A stretch of DNA of 64,000 bases from Allorhizobium ampelinum S4 (GTDB taxonomy: Bacteria > Pseudomonadota > Alphaproteobacteria > Rhizobiales > Rhizobiaceae): assembly GCF_000016285.1 (NCBI RefSeq), contig NC_011988.1, positions 978,501-1,042,500 of the forward strand, given 5' to 3'. The first letter of the stretch is position 1. Each line of letters opens with the position of its first letter. The notes under the pieces are model-generated. The model saw nothing but the letters and a program-made list of their open reading frames with translations, did no database searches and was not told the DNA's origin. This document shows, piece after piece, positions 32,171 to 41,440 of this stretch. The position numbers and the translations under genes were made by a program.

Positions 32171-35095
32171 CTACCAGCCTTCGGTCAGGACCTTGTCCAG
32201 CATGGCGACGAAGAAGCTGGCGCTTTCATAGGTCAGGCAGAGCGGCGGCTTGATCTTCAGGACGTTGAGATGGTCGCCGGTCGGCTGCATGATGATGCCG
32301 AGGTCGAGCAGCCGTTCGCAGATCGCGGCGGTTTCTTGAGCCGCCGGTTCCAGCGTATGGCGGTCGCGGACCAGTTCGAGGCCAAGATAAAGCCCCATGC
32401 CGTGTACGGCACCGGCCAGGGGATGGATGGCAACCAGATCCTCCAGTTTTTCACGCAGGAAATCGCCGACATCGCGGGCGTTGTCCTGCAAGTTTTCGTC
32501 ACGCATGATGTCCAGCACCGTCATGCCGATCACTGAACTGACCGGGCTGCCGCCGGAGGACGAGAAAAAGTAGCCGTCCTGCTCAAAGGCATCGGCAATC
32601 GCCTTCGTGGTGATGACGGCGCCGAGCGGTTGGCCATTGCCCATGCCCTTGGCGATGGTGATGATATCAGGGATGACGCCCTGCTGCTCGAAACCCCAGA
32701 AATGATGGCCGAGACGGCCATAGCCGACCTGAACTTCATCGGCGATGCACAGCCCGCCGCGCGCCCGGATCAAGGGATAGACGCCCTGGAGATAGCCGGG
32801 TGGCAAGGCGATGCCTCCCGCATTGCCAAACAGGCTTTCGGCGATGAAACCGGCGAGGCCCTCACCTCCAGCATCGATGTCCTCCAGCGTCTTTTCCACC
32901 TCAGCGACATAGGCGGCAGCGCTATCCGGCCCTCTATGCGGGCCGCGATAGCTGTTGGGGGCGGTGACGGGCCATACCCAGTCCGGCCGGGTTTCCAGGG
33001 CGCGCGGATTATCGGCAATCGAGGTGGAGACCGCGTCGCTCGCCATGGTCCAGCCGTGATAGGCTTCCTTCAGGCTGACCATGTTGCGTTTTCCGCTGGC
33101 CGCCCAGGCCAGCCGGATGGCGAGGTCCACGGCTTCCGAGCCGCTATTGACCAGAAAAACTGTGTCCAGTCCTTCCGGCGCAAGGCTCGCCAACCGCTCA
33201 GAAAACTCGGCGACGGCGCGGTAATGAAAGCGGGAATTGGTGTTGAGACGCGACCACTGCGTCCAGGCCGCATGGGCAAGACGGGGATGGCCATGGCCGA
33301 CGGTGGCGACATTGTTGACCATATCAAGATAGGCGCGGCCCGCCATGTCGAACAGGTGTTCGCCAAAACCACGCTCGATCTGTGGCGGATGGGCATAATA
33401 GTGCTTTTGCGGGCTGGCGAAATGCTGGCTGCGGGTCGCAAGCAGGGCTTCGCTGCCTGGCAACGGCGCATCCAGATCGACGCCGAACAGCGCAGCCGGC
33501 GACAGGCAGACGCGCCGCCAGGCATAGGCGTGATCGGGTCTGGCAAACAGCGGCGGCACGAGGTCAGGATCGCGGCAAAGCTGCAATCGCAGCCCGCCCA
33601 CGGACCCTTCCGCGCCGGCAATCCGGCCAAGGGGCGTTCCTGCCTGCAATTCCGTACCGTCTTCAAACTGGCATTCGAGCCCATGGATATGCAGGGCCAG
33701 ATCCTGTGCCATCAAAATGAAGTGCTGGCTGGTGCGCTTCAGCACGCAATCGAAGGGAACCACGGCCTCGGTTCCTGCTGGCAGGCAAGCATCGACATGC
33801 AGCGCAAAGGTTGCTGGCATGCGCGGCGACAAAAGCCTGGTATAGGACAGGCGGCATTCACCGTAGCGGGTCGCGGCAACGCCGGTATCGGCGGCGGCCT
33901 TGGCCAGCAGCTTCCAGTCGATCTGGGCATCCGCCCAGTCATCCTCAATCAGCGCGGGGCTGAGAGTGGACAGGTCGGTCAGATGCACGCTGAGCGGATC
34001 GATACCGGGCAAAAGCCGGCCAAGCACCGGGCGCTCTTCCGGTGGCTCCTGGCCAAGCGTGGCAAAGATCGCTGCTTCCATGACCGAGAAGGGCAGGGAG
34101 GTGGCGAGGGTGAAAATTTCCCGTTCATGTTCCAGATTGCCGGAGACATAATCATTGTCGGGATCGATCGACAATTGCTGTTCGCTGCTGGCCACCAGCA
34201 CGGCGGCGCGCGCGACGATAAGGGGCCAAAGGGCTTTGATCTCGGCTTCATTCAACGGATAAAGCGCGTGAAAAGCCTGGATAACCGGCAGCACGCCAAA
34301 AGGATCACCATCGGCCTGGTGCAAGAGTGCCGCACACGTCACGGCAAGGTCACCCACCAGCCAGCCTGTCACCAGATCACCGAAATCGATCACGGCTTGC
34401 GGCAGAAGCCGACCGGCGGCATCAGGCGCGCCCATGATGTTGTCGCCGGTCAAGTCGTGATGCACAGCCTGAAGGCGCAGCTCGCCCAGCAACGGATTGA
34501 TATGACGCATGGTGACGATCATCGCCTTGGCAACATCGTCACGGCGTTTTGGCTCGCTGACGGAGGCCAGCAGATGCAAGGTGACCGGTCCGGCACGCCG
34601 CAGGTCCCATTGCAGGTCCCGCTCCAGGCCGGGATGATCGAAATCGGTCAGTGCCAACGCCATGCGGGCGCAAAAGCTGCCGATGGCGCGCATGGTCGCA
34701 GGCGCAAGATAGCTTCGCTGGCTAAGGGATTCGCCGTCGATATAGGTCAGCAGGCGGGCGTAATAGCTTTCCTCACTGAGGGTCACGGCCACGATCTCTT
34801 CTCCGCTGAGGGAGGGGACCGGTTCCGGGGCTATCGGGGCATCGGGGATTTGTGCCAGATGCCTCAAGGCCGCATTCTGGGCTTCCAGTTCGATGCTCGC
34901 ATACTCCTGGCGGCAGATTTTCAGCACGAAGCGGCGGTCGCCGGTATCCACGCGGAAATTGCGGTCCTGTTGGGAACCCAGCTCCTTGACGGTGCCTTCA
35001 AGGCCATACTGCTCTTTCAGCAGGGTCACTGCCGCCTCAAGCGTCACGTGAGGCCGCGCAAGCCCGGTGCGCTGAAAGAGAAGGGTGTTTGGCAT
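32171..35095 (-). CDS. Three-domain fusion: APH-type kinase, M23-like domain, class III aminotransferase
   Basis: 974 residues. 1-310: aminoglycoside phosphotransferase-like kinase (LQAVHHDLTGDNIM = Brenner motif, VIDFGDLVTGWLVGDLAVT). About 400-520: M23-peptidase-like beta domain (GTPLGRIAGAEGSVGGLRLQLC). About 560-970: class III PLP-dependent aminotransferase, with Lys in IITIAKGMGNGQPLGAVITT and SGSEAVDLAIRLAWAASG. The outer parts resemble hydroxylysine kinase and the ethanolamine-phosphate / phosphohydroxylysine phospho-lyases. A phosphorylation-then-elimination route for an amino alcohol fits both (inference). The fusion recurs in rhizobia, so it is unlikely to be an assembly artefact. 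Confidence 0.9.
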   Translation of the reverse strand: MPNTLLFQRTGLARPHVTLEAAVTLLKEQYGLEGTVKELGSQQDRNFRVDTGDRRFVLKICRQEYASIELEAQNAALRHLAQIPDAPIAPEPVPSLSGEEIVAVTLSEESYYARLLTYIDGESLSQRSYLAPATMRAIGSFCARMALALTDFDHPGLERDLQWDLRRAGPVTLHLLASVSEPKRRDDVAKAMIVTMRHINPLLGELRLQAVHHDLTGDNIMGAPDAAGRLLPQAVIDFGDLVTGWLVGDLAVTCAALLHQADGDPFGVLPVIQAFHALYPLNEAEIKALWPLIVARAAVLVASSEQQLSIDPDNDYVSGNLEHEREIFTLATSLPFSVMEAAIFATLGQEPPEERPVLGRLLPGIDPLSVHLTDLSTLSPALIEDDWADAQIDWKLLAKAAADTGVAATRYGECRLSYTRLLSPRMPATFALHVDACLPAGTEAVVPFDCVLKRTSQHFILMAQDLALHIHGLECQFEDGTELQAGTPLGRIAGAEGSVGGLRLQLCRDPDLVPPLFARPDHAYAWRRVCLSPAALFGVDLDAPLPGSEALLATRSQHFASPQKHYYAHPPQIERGFGEHLFDMAGRAYLDMVNNVATVGHGHPRLAHAAWTQWSRLNTNSRFHYRAVAEFSERLASLAPEGLDTVFLVNSGSEAVDLAIRLAWAASGKRNMVSLKEAYHGWTMASDAVSTSIADNPRALETRPDWVWPVTAPNSYRGPHRGPDSAAAYVAEVEKTLEDIDAGGEGLAGFIAESLFGNAGGIALPPGYLQGVYPLIRARGGLCIADEVQVGYGRLGHHFWGFEQQGVIPDIITIAKGMGNGQPLGAVITTKAIADAFEQDGYFFSSSGGSPVSSVIGMTVLDIMRDENLQDNARDVGDFLREKLEDLVAIHPLAGAVHGMGLYLGLELVRDRHTLEPAAQETAAICERLLDLGIIMQPTGDHLNVLKIKPPLCLTYESASFFVAMLDKVLTEGW

Positions 35096-35373
35096 GGACT
35101 GCCTCCTGCAGAATCAATCGGCTGAGAGCTGGGCCTGTCCGGTCTGAACTCCGGTCCGACCTGCATCATGCAAGCTCAGGTCTGTCTTCTTTTGGTTTCT
35201 CGCGTTGGAAAGCCGATAACCATGTTTCCTGACAAACTCTAGCAGAGAGAATCCGCGCGTCTATCGCCCATCTATAAAATAACATGGGGAACAAACGTTT
35301 GAGGTGTGGAAAGAGCGGGTTTCGCTTGTGAAGCGGTCCTGCTCGATCCTTGATGGCTGGCCTTGATGCCTGT

Positions 35374-36258
35374 CTATCCCATGCGTTCCGATGCATAGGA
35401 GCCGGGGCTGGCCGGAAAAACCACGCTCTTGTTGCCGTTGATGAAGGTGCGATGATGGATATGGGCATGGATGGCGCGGGCGAGAACCTGGCTTTCCACA
35501 TCGCGGCCGATCGACACGTAATCCTCGGCGTTCTGGGCATGGGTGACGCGCGCGACATCCTGCTCGATGATCGGGCCTTCGTCGAGATCGGCGGTGACAT
35601 AATGGGCGGTTGCCCCGATCAGCTTCACGCCGCGCTCGAAGGCCTGCTTGTAGGGATTGGCACCCTTGAAGCTCGGCAGGAAGGAATGGTGGATGTTGAT
35701 GATCTTGCCCGACATCTTCTGGCACATCGCATCGGAGAGGACCTGCATATAACGGGCCAGCACGATCAGTTCGGTGCCGGTCTGCTGCACAAGCTCCATC
35801 AGCTGGGCTTCGGCCTGCGGCTTGTTGTCCTTCGTCACCTTGATGTGATGGAAGGGAATGTCATGATTGACCACGACCTTCTGGTAGTCGAAATGGTTGG
35901 AGACCACGCCGACGATATCGATCGGCAGGGCGCCGATTTTCCAGCGATACAGCAGGTCGTTCAGGCAATGGCCGAAGCGTGACACCATCAGCAGAACCTT
36001 GACCCGCTCTGTCGAATCGTAAAGCCCGATCTCCATCTGGAAATTATCGACAATGGGTGCAAGGCCTGCCTCGATCTTTTCGCGGCTTGCCCCCTGTTCG
36101 GAAATAAAGCTGACGCGCATGAAAAAACGGTCGGTATCGAGATCGTCGAATTGCGAGCTGTCGACGATATTGCATCCCATTTCCGCCAGATACCCGGAAA
36201 GGGCCGCGACAATGCCGCGCTTGGATGGACACGATACCGTCAGAACATAACTCGTCAT
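35374..36258 (-). CDS. purU: Formyltetrahydrofolate deformylase
   Basis: 294 residues: N-terminal ACT domain (about 1-85) and a formyl-transferase-like catalytic domain (about 90-285), with VSNHFDYQ and IHHSFLPSFKGANPYKQAFERGVKLIGATAHYV. It hydrolyses 10-formyl-THF to formate and THF, balancing one-carbon pools for purine synthesis. SD AGAGGAAG precedes the ATG. It is monocistronic; the 278 bp downstream to 35095 show nothing definable. Confidence 0.95.
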   Translation of the reverse strand: MTSYVLTVSCPSKRGIVAALSGYLAEMGCNIVDSSQFDDLDTDRFFMRVSFISEQGASREKIEAGLAPIVDNFQMEIGLYDSTERVKVLLMVSRFGHCLNDLLYRWKIGALPIDIVGVVSNHFDYQKVVVNHDIPFHHIKVTKDNKPQAEAQLMELVQQTGTELIVLARYMQVLSDAMCQKMSGKIINIHHSFLPSFKGANPYKQAFERGVKLIGATAHYVTADLDEGPIIEQDVARVTHAQNAEDYVSIGRDVESQVLARAIHAHIHHRTFINGNKSVVFPASPGSYASERMG

Positions 36259-36618
36259 CTCGTCTTCCTCTGATGTGGCCGGTTTGTACGGCCTCTTTCC
36301 GTTAAAGCGTCTTCCGCCTGAAGAAGCGGGTTGTTAGCCTTCTGATTTATGATGCATAATCCATTGTCAATCCCGATCAATTCAGGGGGCTTGGCTTCGA
36401 CCTAGTAAACTATTTTTCTTTTAAGGAAAAGCGTCGAAGAGCCATGAGAATGAAACTGCCGGGTTTGCGGGGCAAAAGGTGGTCCGATTGCGTCTTCATG
36501 CGCCGCATTGTGTCGCAACATTATGGTAGGACGCCGAATGACAGCGCAAATAAGTCCAGTCGCTGTTTGCCAGCACAATAGCTGCCTGCGTGACAGAACG
36601 AAAAACGAGGATAAGCAA
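36259..36618. other. Intergenic region purU / cellulase
   Basis: 360 bp between divergent genes. AT-rich around 36340-36430, GC-richer near the cellulase gene. Promoters for both are expected but I cannot define boxes with confidence. Confidence 0.35.
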
Positions 36619-37710
36619 ATGGCAGTGATGACGACAGACAGATGTGAGAGCGTGTTGAAAAGGACCATAACCATGTCTGTGGCTCTCACGCTTTCGGTGG
36701 CACCGGTCATCAGCGGACAAGCGTGGGCCGGTCAGGCCTGCATGCGAGGGGTCAATCTTTCTGGCGCGGAATTCGGTGAGATTGGCGGCGCCCCGGACAG
36801 GGCCTATACCTATCCCAGTGCCAAGACCATTGGCTATTTTGCCGAGAAAGGCTTCAATTCTGTAAGGCTTCCCTTCAAGTGGGAACGCCTGCAACCCAAA
36901 CTCAACAGTGCTTTCGACGCTGACGAGCTGAAACGACTGGATACAGCCGTTGCACAGCTGAAGGAGGCGCATCTGCGGGTGGTGCTCGATCCGCATAATT
37001 TCGCGGTCTATCATCAAAAACAGATTAATGGCCCGGACGTGCCAGTGGAGGCCTTCGCGGATTTGTGGATGCGGCTGGCCGCTCACTATGCCAATGACCA
37101 GACCATCGTCTTCGGCTTGATGAATGAGCCGTATGACATGCCAGCCAGCCAATGGCTCCCGGCTGCGAATGCCGCCATTGCCGCCATTCGTCAAGTTGGC
37201 GCGAAAAACCTTATTCTCGTGCCGGGCGTGTCCTGGACAGGTGCCCATAGCTGGCAAAGCGATGGCTATGGGGGCGCCAATGGCGAGGTGATGCTGGGGG
37301 TGAAGGACCCCGGCAATAATTATGCCTATGAGGTTCACCAGTATTTCGACGCGGATTTTTCCGGCACCAAGGATGAATGCAGCCGGGCAGGCGACGCGGT
37401 GGCCGCCATAGAGACCTTCACGGATTGGCTGCGCAAGAATGACAAGCGTGGCTATCTCGGCGAATTCGGTGCGCCGGGCGGAGAATCATGCGTCAAGGGC
37501 ATCAAGGACATGGTTGAAGTGGTCGAGAAGAACCCGGATCGCTGGGTCGGTTGGGCCTATTGGGTGGCCGGTGACTGGTGGCCGGAAACCGAAATGCTCA
37601 ACATCCAGCCCGGCAAGTCCGGTGACAGGCCGCAACTGGCTGGTCTGACCCCTTATTTGCGCGATTTCTCGGCGGCCTCGGCGGATTGCCCATCCTTGCG
37701 GTCCCGGTAG
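36619..37710 (+). CDS. Secreted GH5 endoglucanase-like hydrolase
   Basis: 363 residues from the ATG at 36619 (MAVMTTDRCESV), with GAGGA seven bases upstream. A signal peptide follows (KRTITMSVALTLSVAPVISGQAWAG). The GH5 barrel carries the acid/base Glu in FGLMNEPYD and the nucleophile Glu in YLGEFGAPGG. It cleaves beta-1,4-glucan-type chains in the periplasm or outside. Beside a polysaccharide assembly locus it may trim the product during export, like cellulases of bacterial EPS clusters. Its last 58 bp overlap the tail of the convergent polymerase gene. Confidence 0.9.
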   Translation: MAVMTTDRCESVLKRTITMSVALTLSVAPVISGQAWAGQACMRGVNLSGAEFGEIGGAPDRAYTYPSAKTIGYFAEKGFNSVRLPFKWERLQPKLNSAFDADELKRLDTAVAQLKEAHLRVVLDPHNFAVYHQKQINGPDVPVEAFADLWMRLAAHYANDQTIVFGLMNEPYDMPASQWLPAANAAIAAIRQVGAKNLILVPGVSWTGAHSWQSDGYGGANGEVMLGVKDPGNNYAYEVHQYFDADFSGTKDECSRAGDAVAAIETFTDWLRKNDKRGYLGEFGAPGGESCVKGIKDMVEVVEKNPDRWVGWAYWVAGDWWPETEMLNIQPGKSGDRPQLAGLTPYLRDFSAASADCPSLRSR

Positions 37711-38963
37711 GCCAAAATTTTGGTCCAGTCCACCGCATCGGCGGTGCCGATCAGAAACCACATCAGGGCGGCGGTCTTGATCGAATAGAAGGAGTTGCTG
37801 ATCAGCATCAACAGCAGCAGATAGACCACCATCATGCCTCGGAAGGCCCAGGCCCTGGGGTCTTTCATCGGTGAGAGCACGAAAGCTGCCCAGAGCCCGA
37901 CAAAGCCGAACAGGCCGAAATTGGTCAGCGTGTAGGAAATACCGGAATCGGCGGTAAAGGCATCGGTGGTCTTTGCGCCGAGCACCACCTGGAAATCCAG
38001 GCTGTTGAGAATGCCTGCCGTCACTTTCAACCGGCCTGACAGATCATTGGCACCGCCTTCGGCCCCGACGATCAGCCCATAGGCGGCAATCACCGCCAGC
38101 AGCAGGAACGGGGCGACCAGCCAGACAGTTTTCGGAATGAACCTGTACAGCGGCAGAAGCAGGGTAATGGCGACACAGGTGAAGAAGCCGAAGCGTGCAT
38201 CGGCCAGAACAATGCTGGTCATGGCCAGCGCCATGACGATCAGCCGCCACGGCATGGCGGGTCGAAACAGCGCCCAGGCATAGAGGATGACGCCAAAATT
38301 GCCAGCCGAGACCGGTTCCAGAAACACCGAGGACACCCGGTGCTGGCCAAGAAAGGGCAGGAGGGTGCGCGGTTCCGGTCGCAGCCCGGAAATGAACAGA
38401 CCCCGTGTCTGGCCAAAGCTTTCCTGAAGTGTCACGGTGCCGCGGGCGATGTAATAGCCGAGCACATTGAAATAATCGAGATAGCTTTCAAGCGCCAGAT
38501 ATTCGTAAAGCGCCACGGTGAGCACGATCAGGCCACAGGCGATCACCAACCGGTCCGCCAGCCCGACATGGGCAACCCTGCGGCCCATGAAGTAGAACCC
38601 GACCGGGATAAAGATGTCACGCAGTGCTTTCAGGTCCAGCGCGCCGCGCAAGGCAAAGATCATCAGCATATAGCTGACGAACAGCAGCAGGGTCAGGTAG
38701 AGGCCAGGCCGCCGGTCGACCGCCAAGAGGAAGGCAGCGCCCAGCATGGTCATTTCCCCCAGCATGACATGGGTGTCGCTGACGGGCATGATCCGGGTGT
38801 TGACGAAGCAGAGAAACAGATTGAGCACCAGCCCGCCGATGACAGCGAAGGAGGCAATCGCCGAGATCAGCCATTCGGGAAGAAACGCCTGATGTTGCGT
38901 CTCATCCTCCGTCAGGGACCGGTCGCCGGTGCCGGTCGGCCCGGTTTGCGCCGTCACCGTCAT
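37653..38963 (-). CDS. Wzy-like polysaccharide polymerase / O-antigen ligase family membrane protein
   Basis: 436 residues with about ten to twelve hydrophobic segments and a large periplasmic loop near 150-215 (YYIARGTVTLQESFGQTRGLFISGLRPEPRT). This profile fits Wzy-type polymerases, which join lipid-linked repeat units in the periplasm. Sequence similarity in this family is weak, so the call rests on topology and context (Wzc-like gene overlapping upstream by ATGA, Wzx and glycosyltransferases nearby). Confidence 0.8.
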   Translation of the reverse strand: MTVTAQTGPTGTGDRSLTEDETQHQAFLPEWLISAIASFAVIGGLVLNLFLCFVNTRIMPVSDTHVMLGEMTMLGAAFLLAVDRRPGLYLTLLLFVSYMLMIFALRGALDLKALRDIFIPVGFYFMGRRVAHVGLADRLVIACGLIVLTVALYEYLALESYLDYFNVLGYYIARGTVTLQESFGQTRGLFISGLRPEPRTLLPFLGQHRVSSVFLEPVSAGNFGVILYAWALFRPAMPWRLIVMALAMTSIVLADARFGFFTCVAITLLLPLYRFIPKTVWLVAPFLLLAVIAAYGLIVGAEGGANDLSGRLKVTAGILNSLDFQVVLGAKTTDAFTADSGISYTLTNFGLFGFVGLWAAFVLSPMKDPRAWAFRGMMVVYLLLLMLISNSFYSIKTAALMWFLIGTADAVDWTKILAYRDRKDGQSAEAAEKSRK

Positions 38964-41173
38964 CCGGCGGTCTCGAGCACGATACGACCCACGACCCGTT
39001 CTGCGTCTTCGCCCAGCCGCATCAGCAGTTCATCCAGGGCGGCGGCCTCGTCTTGCGCCGTGGTCAAGACGAGAATGACATCGGCCTCGGCGGCAAGGGC
39101 AGTAAGATGCTGCTCGCCACCAGCACCGCTAGCATTGATTCCGGCGCCGCGGGCATTGATCCAAGCGCCGCAGGCATTAATCAAGGTGAAATCGGTTTCC
39201 GCCTGAAGGCTTTGCTCGACAAATCGCGAATAGGTCGGGCGACCGGAGGAGGCCGATGCTCCCGCTGCTGGCCGCGCTGGCTGGTTGCGGGGCAGGGCGA
39301 TGCGCTCGTAGCGCAGGATGTGCGAGAGAGGTGCGTCTTCGAGATCGGGCTGCTGCAATGCCTGGGCAAGGCTTGGCCGGGCATTGGTTTTTCTGTGCGA
39401 GCGGATCGCTAAGCGGTGGTCCAGCATGGCACCATTGGCCAGCAGCACGCCGCGGTCCCGATCAGCCAGCTTCTGTGCCACATCGCCAATAAAGGCGCTG
39501 GCCACCGGCCTGCCCGCTGCAACAAACAGAACGGTCAGATCAGCATAGCCTTCACCGCATTCAATCAGAAAACCGGCTGTGCTGGCGACCGCATGGGACC
39601 AGGCGCCGCCTGCCGCCGGTTGTGATGCGGTTGCCGGGTTGGATGCGGGAACAAGAGGCGAGACCAGCCGACGGCCAAAGGCGGTGATAAAGCTGAACGG
39701 ATTGCGGGACTTCTGTTTTTCAGGTTCCGTAGCGTCGGCAATCAGAGCGATATGTCTTGCTGACGCAATGGGCGGTGCTGGGGGTGGTTCGCCTTTGCCA
39801 GGAGGCGATGAGGTCGCCGTGGCAGGCGCGGCGATGCCTGCTTGCGGCGCGACATCCTTGCGCGACAGGAGTTCCAGCACCACCGCCAGCGTGCTGCCGA
39901 AGGCCAGACCAAACAGGATGGCGGCGGCAAGGATCATCACTTTGAGGGTCGTGACCGATTTCGCTGTCGCCACTGCCTCGGTGATAACCCGGGAATTGTT
40001 GATGGAGATCGTCTGTTCCTGGCTCAGCTCCTCGGCGCGGTTGAGGAAGGCCTTGTAAATGGTGCGGATGGCTTCCGCCTCGCTTTCCAGCTGGCGCAGG
40101 GTGATCTGCCGCGCCCCGCTGTCGAAACTGGTTTTCGTCAGGCTTTGCAGCTGGGTTTCCAGCGCCTTGCGGTTGGCAACCGCCCGGTCATAGTTGAGCT
40201 TCATCGACTGGCGCACCCGGTCCAGCTCCTGCTGGATGGCCTGGCGCATGCTGGCCACCTGCGAATTGATCGCCTTCAGTTGCGGATGGTTGCCGCCGAG
40301 ATTGGCGGACGCTTCGGCCTGGCGGTCCTGTAGCTGGACATAGCGGTCGCGCAGCAGCCCGACAGTAGTGGATTGTACCGCTTCTGGGATATTGCCGTTT
40401 TCAACGGCAGCGACCGTGAGATTGCGGGTCTGCTGGTAAATGGCCTGCTGCTGTTCTTCCGCGCCGCGTGCTGCGATCAACTGCTGGTTCAGGCCTGCTA
40501 GTTGCTGGTCGATCACCAGTCCGGTGACGCCGGTGCTGGCCAGACCGTTGGCGGATCGGAATTCCTCGACCGCCCTTTCGGCCTTCAGCACCCGATCGCG
40601 CAATTCACTGGCCTGCGCCTGGAAGGCGGCGCTTGCCCGGCGCGCTGCGTCGGAGCGGGCTTCGTCCACCTGTTTCAGGTAGACGGTGGCAATCATATTG
40701 GCAATGTCGGCTGCCGTTTTGGCGATGCGGTGTTCGACCGTGATCGACATGATGAAGGACTGGCCTTCGCGCTCGACTTTCACATGCCGGACCAGCCCGC
40801 CGATGGTGGCAGCCATGACCTCAGCGGGGGATACGGCGCTGCTTGGCTTTCCCGCATAGAGATAGGAGTCTTTCGTCAGGTCGAGCCGGTTGACCACTTC
40901 CCCCAGCACGGCGCTGGACAGGACGACATAGATCTGGCTGTCGAGGCTGGCCGGGTCGCTTTGTACGGCGACTGTCGGCTGTCGGCTGTCGCTACTGGTG
41001 GCAGACAGGCCGCGCGGATCGAGCAGGATCTGGGTGGACGATACATAGACAGGCTTCAGGCTGAGCGCATAGAGCAGCGCCAGACCGGCAAACAGCGCGG
41101 CAAAAAACGCCAGGTAATACCAGCGCCGTCGCAAGATCCCGGGGATTTGAAAAATGTCGATGTCCATTTTCAT
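38960..41173 (-). CDS. Wzc/GumC-like chain-length protein with degenerate kinase domain
   Basis: 737 residues. Wzz domain with two membrane helices (about 18-38 and 415-440), periplasmic coiled-coils between (LRDRVLKAERAVEEFRSANG, GNVR-like region), and a cytosolic C-terminal half that corresponds to the BY-kinase part. That half lacks Walker A: the expected GxxxxGKT is replaced by FVAAGRPVASAF. The Walker B position reads FTLINACGAW and is followed by a short 7-residue tandem repeat. There is no Tyr-rich tail. So it probably sets chain length and spans the envelope but cannot phosphorylate. Confidence 0.87.
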   Translation of the reverse strand: MKMDIDIFQIPGILRRRWYYLAFFAALFAGLALLYALSLKPVYVSSTQILLDPRGLSATSSDSRQPTVAVQSDPASLDSQIYVVLSSAVLGEVVNRLDLTKDSYLYAGKPSSAVSPAEVMAATIGGLVRHVKVEREGQSFIMSITVEHRIAKTAADIANMIATVYLKQVDEARSDAARRASAAFQAQASELRDRVLKAERAVEEFRSANGLASTGVTGLVIDQQLAGLNQQLIAARGAEEQQQAIYQQTRNLTVAAVENGNIPEAVQSTTVGLLRDRYVQLQDRQAEASANLGGNHPQLKAINSQVASMRQAIQQELDRVRQSMKLNYDRAVANRKALETQLQSLTKTSFDSGARQITLRQLESEAEAIRTIYKAFLNRAEELSQEQTISINNSRVITEAVATAKSVTTLKVMILAAAILFGLAFGSTLAVVLELLSRKDVAPQAGIAAPATATSSPPGKGEPPPAPPIASARHIALIADATEPEKQKSRNPFSFITAFGRRLVSPLVPASNPATASQPAAGGAWSHAVASTAGFLIECGEGYADLTVLFVAAGRPVASAFIGDVAQKLADRDRGVLLANGAMLDHRLAIRSHRKTNARPSLAQALQQPDLEDAPLSHILRYERIALPRNQPARPAAGASASSGRPTYSRFVEQSLQAETDFTLINACGAWINARGAGINASGAGGEQHLTALAAEADVILVLTTAQDEAAALDELLMRLGEDAERVVGRIVLETAG
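39132..39194. repeat. 21 bp tandem repeat inside the Wzc-like gene
   Basis: Three consecutive 21 bp units (39132-39152, 39153-39173, 39174-39194) beginning GCATTGAT, GCATTGAT and GCATTAAT. The first two are close copies (GGCGCCGC / AGCGCCGC cores), the third is diverged. They encode INASGAG, INARGAG and INACGAW in a row, so the frame is kept. Confidence 0.75.
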
Positions 41174-41440
41174 GTCCAGGACCGGAAAACTCCAGCCGGT
41201 TGTCCTTCTGAGGGCATTGTCATACCGTTGCTCCGAGGCGGAAAGTCCGCTGGCGAACCGCTAAAATGGCAGGCCATGGTTAATGATACCTAACAATTTG
41301 GCCTGTTAATCACGATTCTTTACCGCGTTTGTGCAAGGATAGGACATTTATGCACAAGTTGCTTTACCAATGTTTCAAGGCATTCTAACCAAACGATCAG
41401 GAAATTGAGGTTCTTTCCGTTTAAACCCGGGGGTATTGGC

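Noticed and set aside
32630..35125. 831-codon open frame antisense to the kinase-aminotransferase gene
   Set aside because: No recognisable domain and no SD; the sense strand encodes a clear multi-domain enzyme over the same bases. Long antisense frames are expected in GC-rich DNA.
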